NCBI GenBank assembly: GCA_913020115.1
Contig: CAJWBQ010000025.1
Coordinates: 1 to 64,000 of the forward strand
Direction of reading: 5' to 3'
Length of the DNA: 64,000 nt
Source of the DNA: an uncultured Cellvibrionales bacterium
GTDB lineage: Bacteria; Pseudomonadota; Gammaproteobacteria; Pseudomonadales; Cellvibrionaceae
Made by a program: the position numbers and the translations under genes. How positions within the stretch are numbered: the stretch's first letter is position 1; each line of letters begins with the position of its first letter. Positions 42,913-52,355 of the stretch are shown here, in pieces. A model generated the notes under the pieces. That model did no database searches. It was given only the letters and a program-made list of their open reading frames with translations, and had not been told where the DNA came from.

Positions 42913-44982
42913 ATGACCAATCCACTACTTGTATCTCATCGTTTGCCACCATTTGCCCAAATTCAAGCTGAGCATGTTGAGCCTGCCGTTGATGCCCTTA
43001 TAGAAGAAGGCCGCACGCACCTTAGCAAACTGCTTGCTGAACTTAAACACGTGAGCTGGGAAAGTTTGGTTGAACCGCTTGAATCACAGGCCGACAAATT
43101 GAACCAAGCTTGGTCACCGGTTAGCCATTTGAACTCCGTGGTCAATAGCGATGAACTTAGAGAAGCCTACAATAATAGTATTGTAAAACTCACTGCATTT
43201 AGCACTGAAATGAGCCAAAATTCAGCGCTCTACAAGGCTTATGAAGCTCTGGCAAATAGTGACGAGTACCCTAGCTTGTCCATCGCCCAACAAAAAACCA
43301 TCGACAATGCCTTGCGTGATTTTCGCTTGGCCGGAGTGGCCTTGTCAGATGAGAAAAAGCAGCGTTATGGTGAAATTGCGAAACGTCTTTCCGAGCTGCA
43401 AACTCAGTTTTCTAATAACGTTCTCGACGCGACACAGGCGTGGCACAAACATATTGAAAGCAAGAACGTAGCGGCATTGGTCGGCTTGCCTGAGGGCGCA
43501 CTTGCACAGGCAGCTGAAGCCGCCAAACTGAAAAGTCTAGAAGGTTACGTCATAACTTTAGATATACCTTCCTACCTTGCGGTTATGACCTATGCGGACG
43601 ACCGCGCCCTGCGCCAGGAAATGTATCGAGCCTATTCTTCTCGAGCATCGAAAGGGGGGCAGCTTGCGGCTGCTTCCGATCAGGACGTAGCTGGCTGGGA
43701 CAACAGCCCCTTAATTGAAGAAATTTTAGCGCTGCGACACGAGAAAAGTCTCCTCTTGGATTTTAATAACTACGCCGAGTTCTCACTGGCAAGCAAGATG
43801 GCTGAAGACGCGGATCAAGTAGAGGGTTTTCTTACTCAGCTGGCGGAAAGTTCTGTGTCTGTTGCGCATAAAGACATGGCAGAACTTGCAGAATATGCAA
43901 AACAAAAGCAAAACCTTGACGCCATTGAAGCGTGGGACATAGCCTATTTTTCCGAAAAATTGCGAGAAGAAAAATACTCTGTATCACAAGAAGAACTGAA
44001 GCCTTATTTTCCTTCAGGTCGAGTTGTCGAAGGTTTATTTAAGGTGGTTAACGAACTTTATGACATCGATGTAGAAGAAGATAAGAGTGTGGAAAAGTGG
44101 CATGACGATGTGCAGTTTTTCAACATAAGTCGTCAAGGAAAATTGATAGCCAGTTTTTATCTGGATCTATTTGCGCGCAATAAAAAGCGTGGCGGCGCAT
44201 GGATGGACGACTGTCGCGCGCGTCGTGCTACAGACCACGGCCTACAACTTCCTGTGGCCTACTTAACCTGCAACTTCACGCCTCCAGTTGGCGATACACC
44301 TGCGCTGTTAACTCACGATGAAGTGGTGACACTTTTTCACGAATTTGGTCATGGCTTGCACCATATGCTAAGCAAAATTGAAGTGGCTTCAGTTAGCGGC
44401 ATTAATGGTGTGCCCTGGGACGCGGTAGAATTACCCAGCCAATTTTTGGAAAATTGGTGTTGGGAAAAATCCGTGGTGCCTTTAATATCCGGCCACTATG
44501 AAACGGGTGAAGTTTTACCCAGCAGCCTGCTAAATAAGCTCTTGGAAGCGAAAAACTTCCAGTCGGGAATGGCCATGGTTCGGCAACTGGAGTTTGCTCT
44601 TTTCGATTTTCGCTTACATCGTCAATATAATCCAAATGATGTTGTTGACCCGCAGGAAGTGCTCGATAAGGTTAGAAATGAAGTGGCTGTTGTTAAACCA
44701 CCGGCCTTTAATAAATTTCAGAACGGTTTTGGCCATATATTCGCCGGGGGCTATGCCGCGGGTTACTACAGCTATAAATGGGCTGAAGTTTTATCGGCAG
44801 ACGCCTTTTCTCTGTTTGAAGAAGAGGGTGTATTCAATAAAGCGACTGGTGAAAAATTCCTTACTGAAATACTGGAGCGCGGTGGGTCCGAAGAGCCAAT
44901 GACCTTATTTAAGCGCTTCCGTGGACGTGAGCCTGAAATTGGTCCATTGCTTCGTCACTCTGGCATCAGTACAGCGGCTTAA
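42913..44982 (+). CDS. prlC: Oligopeptidase A (M3 family zinc metallopeptidase)
   Basis: PrlC degrades short peptides, including cleaved signal peptides, in the cytoplasm. The 689 residues from the ATG at 42913 begin MTNPLLVSHRLPPFAQI, matching E. coli MTNPLLTPFELPPF. The zinc site is TLFHEFGHGLHHML with downstream ligands in GVPWDAVELPSQFLENW. An ATG at 42889 would add eight residues. It is followed after 11 bases by a yheV-like gene. Confidence 0.97.
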   Translation: MTNPLLVSHRLPPFAQIQAEHVEPAVDALIEEGRTHLSKLLAELKHVSWESLVEPLESQADKLNQAWSPVSHLNSVVNSDELREAYNNSIVKLTAFSTEMSQNSALYKAYEALANSDEYPSLSIAQQKTIDNALRDFRLAGVALSDEKKQRYGEIAKRLSELQTQFSNNVLDATQAWHKHIESKNVAALVGLPEGALAQAAEAAKLKSLEGYVITLDIPSYLAVMTYADDRALRQEMYRAYSSRASKGGQLAAASDQDVAGWDNSPLIEEILALRHEKSLLLDFNNYAEFSLASKMAEDADQVEGFLTQLAESSVSVAHKDMAELAEYAKQKQNLDAIEAWDIAYFSEKLREEKYSVSQEELKPYFPSGRVVEGLFKVVNELYDIDVEEDKSVEKWHDDVQFFNISRQGKLIASFYLDLFARNKKRGGAWMDDCRARRATDHGLQLPVAYLTCNFTPPVGDTPALLTHDEVVTLFHEFGHGLHHMLSKIEVASVSGINGVPWDAVELPSQFLENWCWEKSVVPLISGHYETGEVLPSSLLNKLLEAKNFQSGMAMVRQLEFALFDFRLHRQYNPNDVVDPQEVLDKVRNEVAVVKPPAFNKFQNGFGHIFAGGYAAGYYSYKWAEVLSADAFSLFEEEGVFNKATGEKFLTEILERGGSEEPMTLFKRFRGREPEIGPLLRHSGISTAA

Positions 44983-44993
44983 GGAAATCGATT

Positions 44994-45239
44994 ATGGCAT
45001 TCAGTGAAAAGAAAAGGTTTTTGGCTGGAGCTACCTGCCCTCGATGTTCTGCACAGGATAAAATTCAAGTTTATTCTGCTGAGGGAAGAGATTTCCGAGA
45101 GTGTGTGAGTTGTGGTTTTAAAGATGAAATGCACATTAGCAACGCCAGCCGTGAGATAGAAACCAGAGTGAATACAACAGAGGAATTAAAGCGAGCGGAA
45201 ACCCAAGTTTTACAATTCTCTCCAGAACCGAAGAAGTAG
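44994..45239 (+). CDS. yheV: YheV-like zinc ribbon protein
   Basis: The 81-residue protein starts MAFSEKKRFLAGATCPRCSAQDKI and has a second pair in RECVSCGFKDEM, so CX2C and CX2C would hold one zinc. Members of this family often lie beside prlC, as here (11-base gap). The function is unknown. The C-terminus is polar and probably disordered. Confidence 0.88.
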   Translation: MAFSEKKRFLAGATCPRCSAQDKIQVYSAEGRDFRECVSCGFKDEMHISNASREIETRVNTTEELKRAETQVLQFSPEPKK

Positions 45240-45262
45240 AGGATAATTATTTTCTAGAATAT

Positions 45263-45340
45263 TCTTGGTCTTGGTCTTGGTCTTGGTCTTGGTCTTGGTC
45301 TTGGTCTTGGTCTTGGTCTTGGTCTTGGTCTTGGTCTTGG
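45263..45340. repeat. Hexanucleotide tandem repeat, TCTTGG x 13
   Basis: Thirteen uninterrupted copies of TCTTGG span exactly 78 bases, between yheV and a convergent gene. The array ends at TTCGGTCAAGG. It lies outside any called coding sequence. Such arrays change length by slippage. Confidence 0.97.
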
Positions 45341-45425
45341 TTCGGTCAAGGCAGGCCAAGACTATTACTCAGGCTTGTTGAGTAACTTACCGACAAGATT
45401 TAATACAGAGAATTAAAGCGAAGAA

Positions 45426-46160
45426 TTAATGCAGGGTCTCATTTAGGCCATTGTCCCCCTCTAGACCCTTTTCAAAGCGAAGAGTAATCGAAAGATCTCT
45501 AGCTAAACAGGGCCACTGTTCTAACTCTTTAGACCAGCCTCGGCTTTTATGCTCGTTTGCGTAAGAAATGAAGGCCTCACTTTTAAAGGCCTGTCCTTCT
45601 TCTGCCATTAAAGATTCAACCGAAGAGCGCACGGCCTCATCTAACTCGTTCGCGAAGGGCTCGCCAATGAGATGATGGATAATAATATTTGAGCGGGTCA
45701 TGTCCATTGGAGCCAAAGGAATACCAAGTTGGCCTATAAAGCGATCATTAATCTCCTCCATAAAGCGATGTGCAAGATACGCTTCGTCCATGAGAGCAAT
45801 TAAGCCGGAATGTTTGTGTTCAGACACTGAACTTGGAGGGTTGATAAAGTAGTCTTTAGCAATAGAGATGATTTGATCGCTGGATTTATATATGCCCGCG
45901 TCATTAGTAATGTTTGACACGGCTTCAATGAAATCGGGCACATGCTCAACATAGTGGATGACAAAATTCATTAATGTCGCCACTTTATTCTCATCGGGAA
46001 TATCAATCGCCTGATGAAGCTGGGTCAGATTTTGACAAAAGCGGGTTGTCAGCAACGAAGTTGATTGCTCATGAGCTTTTGCCCGTGCGATTGTTTGGCG
46101 AATGTGGTTAATGTGCTTATCTTCCTGCAACGCTAGTATTCCCCTAAATGTAATCCACAT
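45426..46160 (-). CDS. Unrecognised protein, 244 residues, probably cytoplasmic and helical
   Basis: I do not recognise a family. The protein begins at an ATG, has no signal peptide or membrane segment, and looks mostly alpha-helical with several histidines (for example HINHIRQTIARAKAH, HYVEHVPDFIEAV, EHKHSGLIALMDEAYLAHRF, NIIIHHLIGEP). The spacing does not clearly match hemerythrin or HD domains. It lies 68 bases downstream of a MATE transporter on the same strand and could be in the same transcript. The TCTTGG repeat is just beyond its stop codon. Codon use and composition resemble the neighbours. Confidence 0.75.
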   Translation of the reverse strand: MWITFRGILALQEDKHINHIRQTIARAKAHEQSTSLLTTRFCQNLTQLHQAIDIPDENKVATLMNFVIHYVEHVPDFIEAVSNITNDAGIYKSSDQIISIAKDYFINPPSSVSEHKHSGLIALMDEAYLAHRFMEEINDRFIGQLGIPLAPMDMTRSNIIIHHLIGEPFANELDEAVRSSVESLMAEEGQAFKSEAFISYANEHKSRGWSKELEQWPCLARDLSITLRFEKGLEGDNGLNETLH

Positions 46161-46228
46161 TGAGTCAAAAACAAGCCGGCTTTAATACCGTCTTCTTCTA
46201 ACTTCCCTGTAAAACATAATTTTTGAGT

Positions 46229-47572
46229 TTAAGACGTAGTTGAAAACCACTGCTGTGTGCGGCTGTAGCGATAAAATAGCCAAGACATCGACATAGTTCG
46301 GGCAAGATTAAAGGCGCTAAAAGCCAGCCAAAGGCCGTGGTTACCCCAGCTTTGGGTGAACCACCAAAGTGGGATATATATTATAAAACATGAAAATAAC
46401 ATCGAGTTTTGCATGCCTTGAGTTTTGCCCGCGCCAATAAAAATACCGTCGAGCTGGTAACTCCATACGCTGATTAAAGGTAGCAGCAAAACCCAAAAAT
46501 AATACTGCCGAACAAGCAGGCTTACGGCCTCAATATCACTAAAAAGGGCGATAAGTGGCAGCTTTGCAAGGGCAAAAAGCAGAGTAAATAACACCGCTGT
46601 CAGCAGCGCCCAGAAGGTTGTTGTGCGGCATACGGCATAGAGTTCGGGAAGTTGTTTGCGGCCTACTGACTTGCCAATAAGGGCCTCAGACGCGTGGGCG
46701 AAGCCGTCTAGGCCGTATGAAGTTAACATTAGCAACTGCAGGATGATTGCATTGGCTGCGAGTAACTCGTCACCCTGTCGCGCTCCCTGGGCGGTAAAAA
46801 AGCTAAAACTGAACAACAAGCAGGCTGTCCGCACAAACAAATGGCGATTGACCAGTAATAGTGGTCGGTATTCACTGAGCTTGAACAGCTTGTGGTGGAG
46901 TAATTTACCGCCCAGCGCCTTCAGTTCACGGCGAATTAGGTAGAGGGCAACTGTTAGGCCTGCGTACTCTGCCGTCACCGTGGCGAGTGCCGCACCTTCA
47001 CTGTTCATATCAAGGCCGATAATTAACAGGAAATCTAATAAAATATTGAGAATGTTGGTAGTCAACATAATCAGCAAAGGGGCGCGGGTGTTTTGTAAAC
47101 CGATAAACCAGCCCACAATGGCATAGGTGGCCAGCGTAGCTGGGGCACTGAATATACGTATTTGGGTGTAGGCCAGAGCGAGTTCTTTGATGGCGGGGCT
47201 TGGGTCCATCAGCGAGAGCGCAAACGGGAATATTAAGCCCTGTAGAGAAAAGAGCATTATCGCTAGGGCGAGCGCCAGCAATGTGCTTTGCCCCAGCAAC
47301 AAGCGACAAGTATTCGCGTCCTCAGCACCAAAGGCTCTGGCGTTGAGGCTGGTTGTGCCCATGCGCAAAAAGCCAAAAGACCAGTAAATGAAAGTGAGGA
47401 TGCTGCCGCCCACCGCCACAGCCCCCAAGAACTGGGCGTTTTCAAGGTGTCCTAACAAGGCGGTGTCTACGGCCGTGAGTAAAGGCAAAGAGATATTGCT
47501 TAGAATCATTGGCCAAGCAAGACGCCAGACATCCCGATGCTGCTTTGGCGAGCCGAAAGTGGTAAAAAGCAC
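46229..47572 (-). CDS. MATE-family efflux transporter (DinF/NorM-like)
   Basis: The 447-residue protein has about twelve hydrophobic helices in two homologous halves. It begins with RLAWPMILSNISLPLLTAVDTALLGHL, a typical MATE start, and has YTQIRIFSAPATLATYAIVGWFIGLQNTRAPL in the first half. MATE proteins export cationic drugs or metabolites in exchange for Na+ or H+. The sequence looks closer to DinF than NorM. The start is GTG. Substrate unknown. Confidence 0.9.
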   Translation of the reverse strand: MLFTTFGSPKQHRDVWRLAWPMILSNISLPLLTAVDTALLGHLENAQFLGAVAVGGSILTFIYWSFGFLRMGTTSLNARAFGAEDANTCRLLLGQSTLLALALAIMLFSLQGLIFPFALSLMDPSPAIKELALAYTQIRIFSAPATLATYAIVGWFIGLQNTRAPLLIMLTTNILNILLDFLLIIGLDMNSEGAALATVTAEYAGLTVALYLIRRELKALGGKLLHHKLFKLSEYRPLLLVNRHLFVRTACLLFSFSFFTAQGARQGDELLAANAIILQLLMLTSYGLDGFAHASEALIGKSVGRKQLPELYAVCRTTTFWALLTAVLFTLLFALAKLPLIALFSDIEAVSLLVRQYYFWVLLLPLISVWSYQLDGIFIGAGKTQGMQNSMLFSCFIIYIPLWWFTQSWGNHGLWLAFSAFNLARTMSMSWLFYRYSRTQQWFSTTS

Positions 47573-47835
47573 GGTTAAAAAACGCCCAAATACAAGCGAG
47601 ACATAAGGTAAAAAAGAGCAGCTAACATAATAAATTCATAGACTTTTTTGCCTCGCTATGGTTCCCTTACGCAGCTGAAAGCGCGGCAGATTGTCGCAGT
47701 GAGTTGGCTGGGCCCTTTGAAAGATATCTCAACAGGGTAAGCGCGGCAATACTGAAGTGAAGCTACTTTAGGTCGCAACCGTCAATGATGCAGTCAAATA
47801 AGAAGTATAAATTAGCAATACGGAGACATTGGGCG

Positions 47836-48981
47836 ATGTTGAAAAGAGCACAAAGGCTATTTGCCTGGCTGCTTGGCCCTGCGGTACTGATGATGAGTCA
47901 TCAGTCCTTGGCAGATGAGGTTGAGCATTGGGGGGTTAATATGACTCAGGGGGTAACCCAGATGAGTCAAGAAATATACGGCCTCCACATGAATATATTC
48001 TGGTGGTGCGTTGGAATTGGCGTAGTGGTGTTTGGAATCATGTTTTACACCATGATTGTTCACCGCAAGGCGAACGGCGCAAAAGCGTCTAATTTCCACG
48101 AAAGCACTAAGCTGGAAATTATTTGGACGGTAGCACCCTTCCTAATTCTGATTATCATGGCTGTTCCAGCCACTAAAACACTGGTTAAGATATACGATAC
48201 GAGTGAAGCCGACCTCGATATCCTAATTACCGGTTATCAGTGGAAGTGGAAGTATGACTACATTGCCGAAGATGTAGCCTTCTTCAGCAGCTTGTCCACT
48301 CCGGCCGACCAAATATACAACCGCGCGCCCAAAGGCCCGAACTACTTACTTGAAGTTGACGAACCTCTGGTGATTCCCACCAAGAAAAAAGTTCGCTTCC
48401 TGATTACTGCCAATGACGTGATTCACGCTTGGTGGGTACCGGATTTTGCGGTTAAGAAAGACGCCATTCCCGGTTTTGTCAACGAGAGTTGGACTTACGT
48501 TGAAGAGCCAGGCATCTACCGCGGCCAATGTGCTGAACTCTGTGGTAAAGACCACGGCTTCATGCCCATTGTGGTGAAAGCCGTTCCAGAAGCAGAATAT
48601 TTGGAATGGATTAGCGCGAAACAAGCAGACGCCGTCGCACTGAAGGCTCTGACTGAAAAAACCTTTACCTTCGATGAGCTCTACACCAAGGGTGAAGAAG
48701 TTTACGCCAAGAACTGTGCGGCCTGTCATATGGCTAACGGTGAAGGCGTACCCGGTGTATTCCCTGGCTTAAAAGGCAGCGCGGTTGCGCTTGGGCCCAT
48801 TAACACCCATAACGATGTTGTTGTTAATGGTGTTCCTGGTACCGCCATGCAGGCATTCGGTGGACAATTGAGCGAGGTTGATGTTGCCGCCGTAGTAACC
48901 TACGAGCGCAACGCCTGGGGCAACAACATGGGCGACCATGTTCAGCCAATCGATGTTCTTAAGCTCAAGCAAGGCAAGTAG
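47836..48981 (+). CDS. coxB: Cytochrome c oxidase subunit II with fused cytochrome c domain
   Basis: Subunit II receives electrons from cytochrome c. The 381 residues from ATG 47836 (GGAGA upstream) start with a signal peptide to about residue 27, then two membrane helices (about 52-75 and 95-115). The CuA site GQCAELCGKDHGFMP lies near residue 230. A C-terminal cytochrome c domain follows, with the heme motif CAACH. An in-frame ATG 51 bases earlier gives a longer, poorer signal sequence. The fusion is common in Pseudomonas-type aa3 oxidases. Confidence 0.96.
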   Translation: MLKRAQRLFAWLLGPAVLMMSHQSLADEVEHWGVNMTQGVTQMSQEIYGLHMNIFWWCVGIGVVVFGIMFYTMIVHRKANGAKASNFHESTKLEIIWTVAPFLILIIMAVPATKTLVKIYDTSEADLDILITGYQWKWKYDYIAEDVAFFSSLSTPADQIYNRAPKGPNYLLEVDEPLVIPTKKKVRFLITANDVIHAWWVPDFAVKKDAIPGFVNESWTYVEEPGIYRGQCAELCGKDHGFMPIVVKAVPEAEYLEWISAKQADAVALKALTEKTFTFDELYTKGEEVYAKNCAACHMANGEGVPGVFPGLKGSAVALGPINTHNDVVVNGVPGTAMQAFGGQLSEVDVAAVVTYERNAWGNNMGDHVQPIDVLKLKQGK

Positions 48982-48991
48982 GAGGTAAACA

Positions 48992-50542
48992 ATGGCACAC
49001 GGTCCCGCTAAAGGTCTGACCCGGTGGTTGTATACCACCAACCACAAAGATATTGGATCCATGTATTTGTGGTTCAGCTTCGCCATGTTTTTACTGGGGG
49101 GTGTATTTGCCCTGGTAATTCGCGCAGAGTTGTTTGAACCTGGCCTACAAATTGTAGAGCCTGAATTTTTTAACCAAATGACCACCATGCACGGCTTGGT
49201 GATGGTGTTTGGCGCCGTAATGCCCGCATTTGTGGGTTTGGCGAACTGGATGATTCCAATGATGGTAGGTGCGCCCGATATGGCCCTTCCTCGCATGAAC
49301 AACTGGAGTTTCTGGATTCTGCCTTTTGCCTTCTCTATGTTGGCATCGACGCTGTTTATGGAAGGCGGAGCACCTAACTTCGGTTGGACGTTCTACGCAC
49401 CATTATCCACAACATACGCCCCACCCAGTGTGACCTTCTTTATTTTTGCGGTTCACATTATGGGCGCCAGTTCGATCATGGGCTCTATTAACATCATCGC
49501 CACCATTCTGAATATGCGCGCACCAGGTATGACCCTGATGAAGATGCCGCTGTTTGTTTGGACTTGGTTGATTACCGCTTACTTGTTGATTGCCGTTATG
49601 CCGGTGTTGGCGGGTGTGGTAACCATGATGCTGATGGACATTCACTTTGGCACCAGCTTCTTTGATGCAGCCGGTGGTGGTGACCCCGTATTGTTCCAGC
49701 ACGTGTTCTGGTTCTTTGGGCACCCTGAAGTGTACATCATGATTTTGCCGGCCTTTGGTGTGGTGAGTCAGATCATTCCCACCTTTGCGCGCAAGCCTCT
49801 GTTTGGATATGCCTCAATGGTATACGCCACCAGCTCTATTGCGTTCTTAAGCTTTATTGTTTGGGCGCACCACATGTTTACAGTGGGCATACCGGTGGCG
49901 GGGGAGCTGTTCTTTATGTACGCGACCATGCTAATTGCGGTGCCCACCGGCGTGAAGGTATTCAACTGGGTGACCACAATGTTCAAGGGTTCTATGACCT
50001 TTGAAACACCTATGTTGTTCTCAATCGCCTTTGTTATTTTGTTCTCGATTGGTGGTTTCTCGGGATTGATGTTGGCCATCGCGCCGGCTGACTTCCAGTA
50101 CCACGATACCTATTTCGTAGTGGCACACTTCCACTATGTATTGGTACCGGGTGCCATCTTCTCCATCATTGCCGCAACCTATTACTGGTTGCCTAAGTGG
50201 TGTGGTCGTATGTACAACGAGACCATGGGTAAAGTACATTTCTGGTTGGCCTTCATTGGCTTGAACATTACCTTCTTCCCAATGCACTTTGTAGGCTTGG
50301 CGGGTATGCCTCGTCGTATTCCCGATTACAACATTCAGTTCGCTGACTTCAACATGATTGCAAGCGTAGGTGCCTTCCTCTTTGGTGCTGCGCAGATCTT
50401 GTTCTTGTGGAACGTGATTGCCACGATTCGCTCTGGTAAGCCAGCAACGGCTGAAGTGTGGGAAAACCCAGAAGGTTTGGAATGGACTGTAGATTCACCT
50501 GCGCCATACCACACTTTCTCAGTGCCACCAGAAGTTAAATAA
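48992..50542 (+). CDS. coxA: Cytochrome c oxidase subunit I
   Basis: Subunit I carries heme a and the heme a3-CuB site where oxygen is reduced. The 516 residues have twelve membrane helices. The CuB/Tyr crosslink and proton-channel glutamate are in FFGHPEVYIMILPAFG, the His pair in VWAHHMFTVG, and the axial heme ligands in FVVAHFHYVLVPG. It follows coxB by ten bases and is followed by ctaG after three. Confidence 0.98.
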   Translation: MAHGPAKGLTRWLYTTNHKDIGSMYLWFSFAMFLLGGVFALVIRAELFEPGLQIVEPEFFNQMTTMHGLVMVFGAVMPAFVGLANWMIPMMVGAPDMALPRMNNWSFWILPFAFSMLASTLFMEGGAPNFGWTFYAPLSTTYAPPSVTFFIFAVHIMGASSIMGSINIIATILNMRAPGMTLMKMPLFVWTWLITAYLLIAVMPVLAGVVTMMLMDIHFGTSFFDAAGGGDPVLFQHVFWFFGHPEVYIMILPAFGVVSQIIPTFARKPLFGYASMVYATSSIAFLSFIVWAHHMFTVGIPVAGELFFMYATMLIAVPTGVKVFNWVTTMFKGSMTFETPMLFSIAFVILFSIGGFSGLMLAIAPADFQYHDTYFVVAHFHYVLVPGAIFSIIAATYYWLPKWCGRMYNETMGKVHFWLAFIGLNITFFPMHFVGLAGMPRRIPDYNIQFADFNMIASVGAFLFGAAQILFLWNVIATIRSGKPATAEVWENPEGLEWTVDSPAPYHTFSVPPEVK

Positions 50543-50545
50543 GAC

Positions 50546-51124
50546 ATGGAACAAGAGCAGCCAACTCAATCAATTGCCGCGCTTAGCACTAAGCTAGCCG
50601 CGGTGGTGGTTGGCATGTTTGTTTTCGCTATTTGGATCATGCCGCCCATCTATGATGTGTTTTGTGAAATTACAGGCTTAAACGGTAAAACCGGCGGCCA
50701 GTACATAGCTGTAGATGCCGGGGTAGATACCAGTAGAGAAATAACGGTTCAGTTTATTGCGACCAATAATGAAAGTATGCCTTGGGACTTTCGCCCGCAT
50801 GTGCGGACAATGAAAGTGCACCCAGGGGAAGAAGTTGAAGTGAATTTTTTTGCGCGCAACCCAACGTCCGAGGACATGGTTGCTCAGGCGATACCGAGCT
50901 TAGTGCCCTTTAAAGCCGCAGAATATTTTCATAAAACGGAATGCTTTTGTTTCAATCGTCAAGCACTGGTAGCCGGCGCGAGTGCCGATTTACCTTTGCG
51001 TTTTATTGTTGACCGGGATGTTCCCAAACAAGTACATACGATTACGCTGTCGTACACCATCTTTGATATCACTGACATGTCTCAAGACATGCTGAATGAT
51101 CCCAAAGTGGCAAGCGTTCCGTAG
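50546..51124 (+). CDS. ctaG: Cytochrome c oxidase assembly protein CtaG (Cox11)
   Basis: CtaG delivers copper to the CuB site of subunit I. The 192 residues have one N-terminal membrane helix (about 15-35) and an immunoglobulin-like periplasmic domain with the copper-binding motif ECFCFNRQ. MPWDFRPHVRTMKVHPGEE is a conserved family segment. It lies between coxA and coxC as in other Gammaproteobacteria and Rickettsiales-type clusters. Confidence 0.96.
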   Translation: MEQEQPTQSIAALSTKLAAVVVGMFVFAIWIMPPIYDVFCEITGLNGKTGGQYIAVDAGVDTSREITVQFIATNNESMPWDFRPHVRTMKVHPGEEVEVNFFARNPTSEDMVAQAIPSLVPFKAAEYFHKTECFCFNRQALVAGASADLPLRFIVDRDVPKQVHTITLSYTIFDITDMSQDMLNDPKVASVP

Positions 51125-51155
51125 CTAAGTAGAATAAAGAGAGCGGGGTTTAAAG

Positions 51156-52055
51156 ATGGCTAGTGAACAAGGTACCTATTACGTACCCGAACAAAGTAAG
51201 CTTCCTATTTTTGCGAGTCTTGGCCTGTTTTTAACAGTCTTTGGTGCGGCAAATTGGATGAATGGCAATGAAACTGGGCCGAGCATTTTCTTCTGCGGCA
51301 GCCTGTTATTTGCTTTTGTTTTGTGGACTTGGTTTTCCACAGTTATCAGTGAAAATATGGCGGGTTTGAACGACGCACAAGTCAAACGTTCTTACGTTTG
51401 GGGCATGGGTTGGTTCATCTTTAGTGAAGTGATGTTCTTCGCTGCCTTCTTTGGTGCGCTGTATTACATTCGGGCTTTTTCAGTGCCTTGGTTGGGCGGT
51501 GAAGGAGATCGTGGTAGCAGCAACATGTTATGGGGCAACTTCGAAGCTGCTTGGCCATTGTTGACCACACCTGACATGGCTTTAAATGGCGAAGCGGCTC
51601 TAGTTAAAGGGGCTGGCCAACCTATGGGTTGGCAGGGTTTGCCGCTCTACAACACCATTATCCTGCTGACTTCCAGTGTTACTGTGCACTTTGCGCACGA
51701 TGCACTGAAAGCTGATAAGCGCAAAGCCTTTAACTATTGGTTGGGTGCGAGTGTTTTGATGGGTATCGTATTCCTTATCTTGCAGGTAGAAGAATACATT
51801 CACGCTTATCAGGAATTAGGCCTCACGCTTGAAACCGGTGTTTACGGTACAACATTCTTCATGTTGACGGGTTTCCACGGCGCGCACGTAACCTTAGGTA
51901 CCTTCATGCTGCTGGTTATGTGGCTGCGCTCTGTATTCAAAGGCCACTTCAAATCAGATGATCACTTTGGTTTTGAAGCGGCGTCTTGGTACTGGCACTT
52001 TGTTGACGTTGTGTGGGTTGGCTTGTTTATATTTGTGTACGTTCTAGGTTCTTAA
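51156..52055 (+). CDS. coxC: Cytochrome c oxidase subunit III
   Basis: Subunit III stabilises the oxidase and its proton uptake. The 299-residue protein has seven membrane helices, with WGMGWFIFSEVMFFAAFFGALYYI and the C-terminal block TGFHGAHVTLGTFMLL and ASWYWHFVDVVWVGLFIFVYV. A bidirectional terminator follows 15 bases after the stop. Confidence 0.97.
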   Translation: MASEQGTYYVPEQSKLPIFASLGLFLTVFGAANWMNGNETGPSIFFCGSLLFAFVLWTWFSTVISENMAGLNDAQVKRSYVWGMGWFIFSEVMFFAAFFGALYYIRAFSVPWLGGEGDRGSSNMLWGNFEAAWPLLTTPDMALNGEAALVKGAGQPMGWQGLPLYNTIILLTSSVTVHFAHDALKADKRKAFNYWLGASVLMGIVFLILQVEEYIHAYQELGLTLETGVYGTTFFMLTGFHGAHVTLGTFMLLVMWLRSVFKGHFKSDDHFGFEAASWYWHFVDVVWVGLFIFVYVLGS

Positions 52056-52063
52056 TTAGACCG

Positions 52064-52112
52064 TACAAAAAAAGGCCGGGTTTCAGTTAGCGCTGAAGCC
52101 CGGCCTTTTTGC
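52064..52112. terminator. Bidirectional terminator between coxC and the DUF2909 gene
   Basis: Arms 52071-52086 (AAAGGCCGGGTTTCAG) and 52093-52108 form a 16-bp stem with one wobble pair and a six-base loop. A run of T follows on the plus strand and a run of A precedes it, so it can stop coxC transcription and that of the convergent small gene. Confidence 0.92.
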
Positions 52113-52130
52113 AGTCAGAGGGGAGGGTTT

Positions 52131-52355
52131 TTAGTAACGACCCGTCCAAGGCGCTCTTCCCGTTAGCACACCGTGCTCGTAGCCGAAATAGATACAGAGC
52201 ACTAAGAGAGTGGCTAGGGTGATTCTAACACCCAGGGCATAGAGTGTTCTTTTCGAACTGGGTGCCCCCATATCTTTTAAGAGAAAAATTAAGCCGCTGG
52301 TTAAGCTTGCAACGATCAGTAAAAATAAGATAACAATGATGATTTTAAGCCACAT
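52131..52355 (-). CDS. DUF2909 twin-transmembrane protein
   Basis: The 74-residue protein consists of two hydrophobic helices (about 3-27 and 43-62) separated by a short polar loop, KDMGAPSSKRTLYALGVR. Small proteins of this type (DUF2909) are common inside Gammaproteobacterial cytochrome oxidase clusters between coxC and surf1, often on the opposite strand as here. The function is unknown; a role in oxidase assembly is inferred from position only. Confidence 0.85.
   Translation of the reverse strand: MWLKIIIVILFLLIVASLTSGLIFLLKDMGAPSSKRTLYALGVRITLATLLVLCIYFGYEHGVLTGRAPWTGRY

Noticed and set aside
45263..45340. TCTTGG array as a CRISPR
   Set aside because: Units are six bases with no spacers and no cas genes nearby; it is a simple tandem repeat.
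47717..47732. TTGAAAGATATCTCAA upstream of coxB as an FNR/Anr box
   Set aside because: The half-sites are two bases too far apart and imperfect compared with TTGAT-N4-ATCAA.
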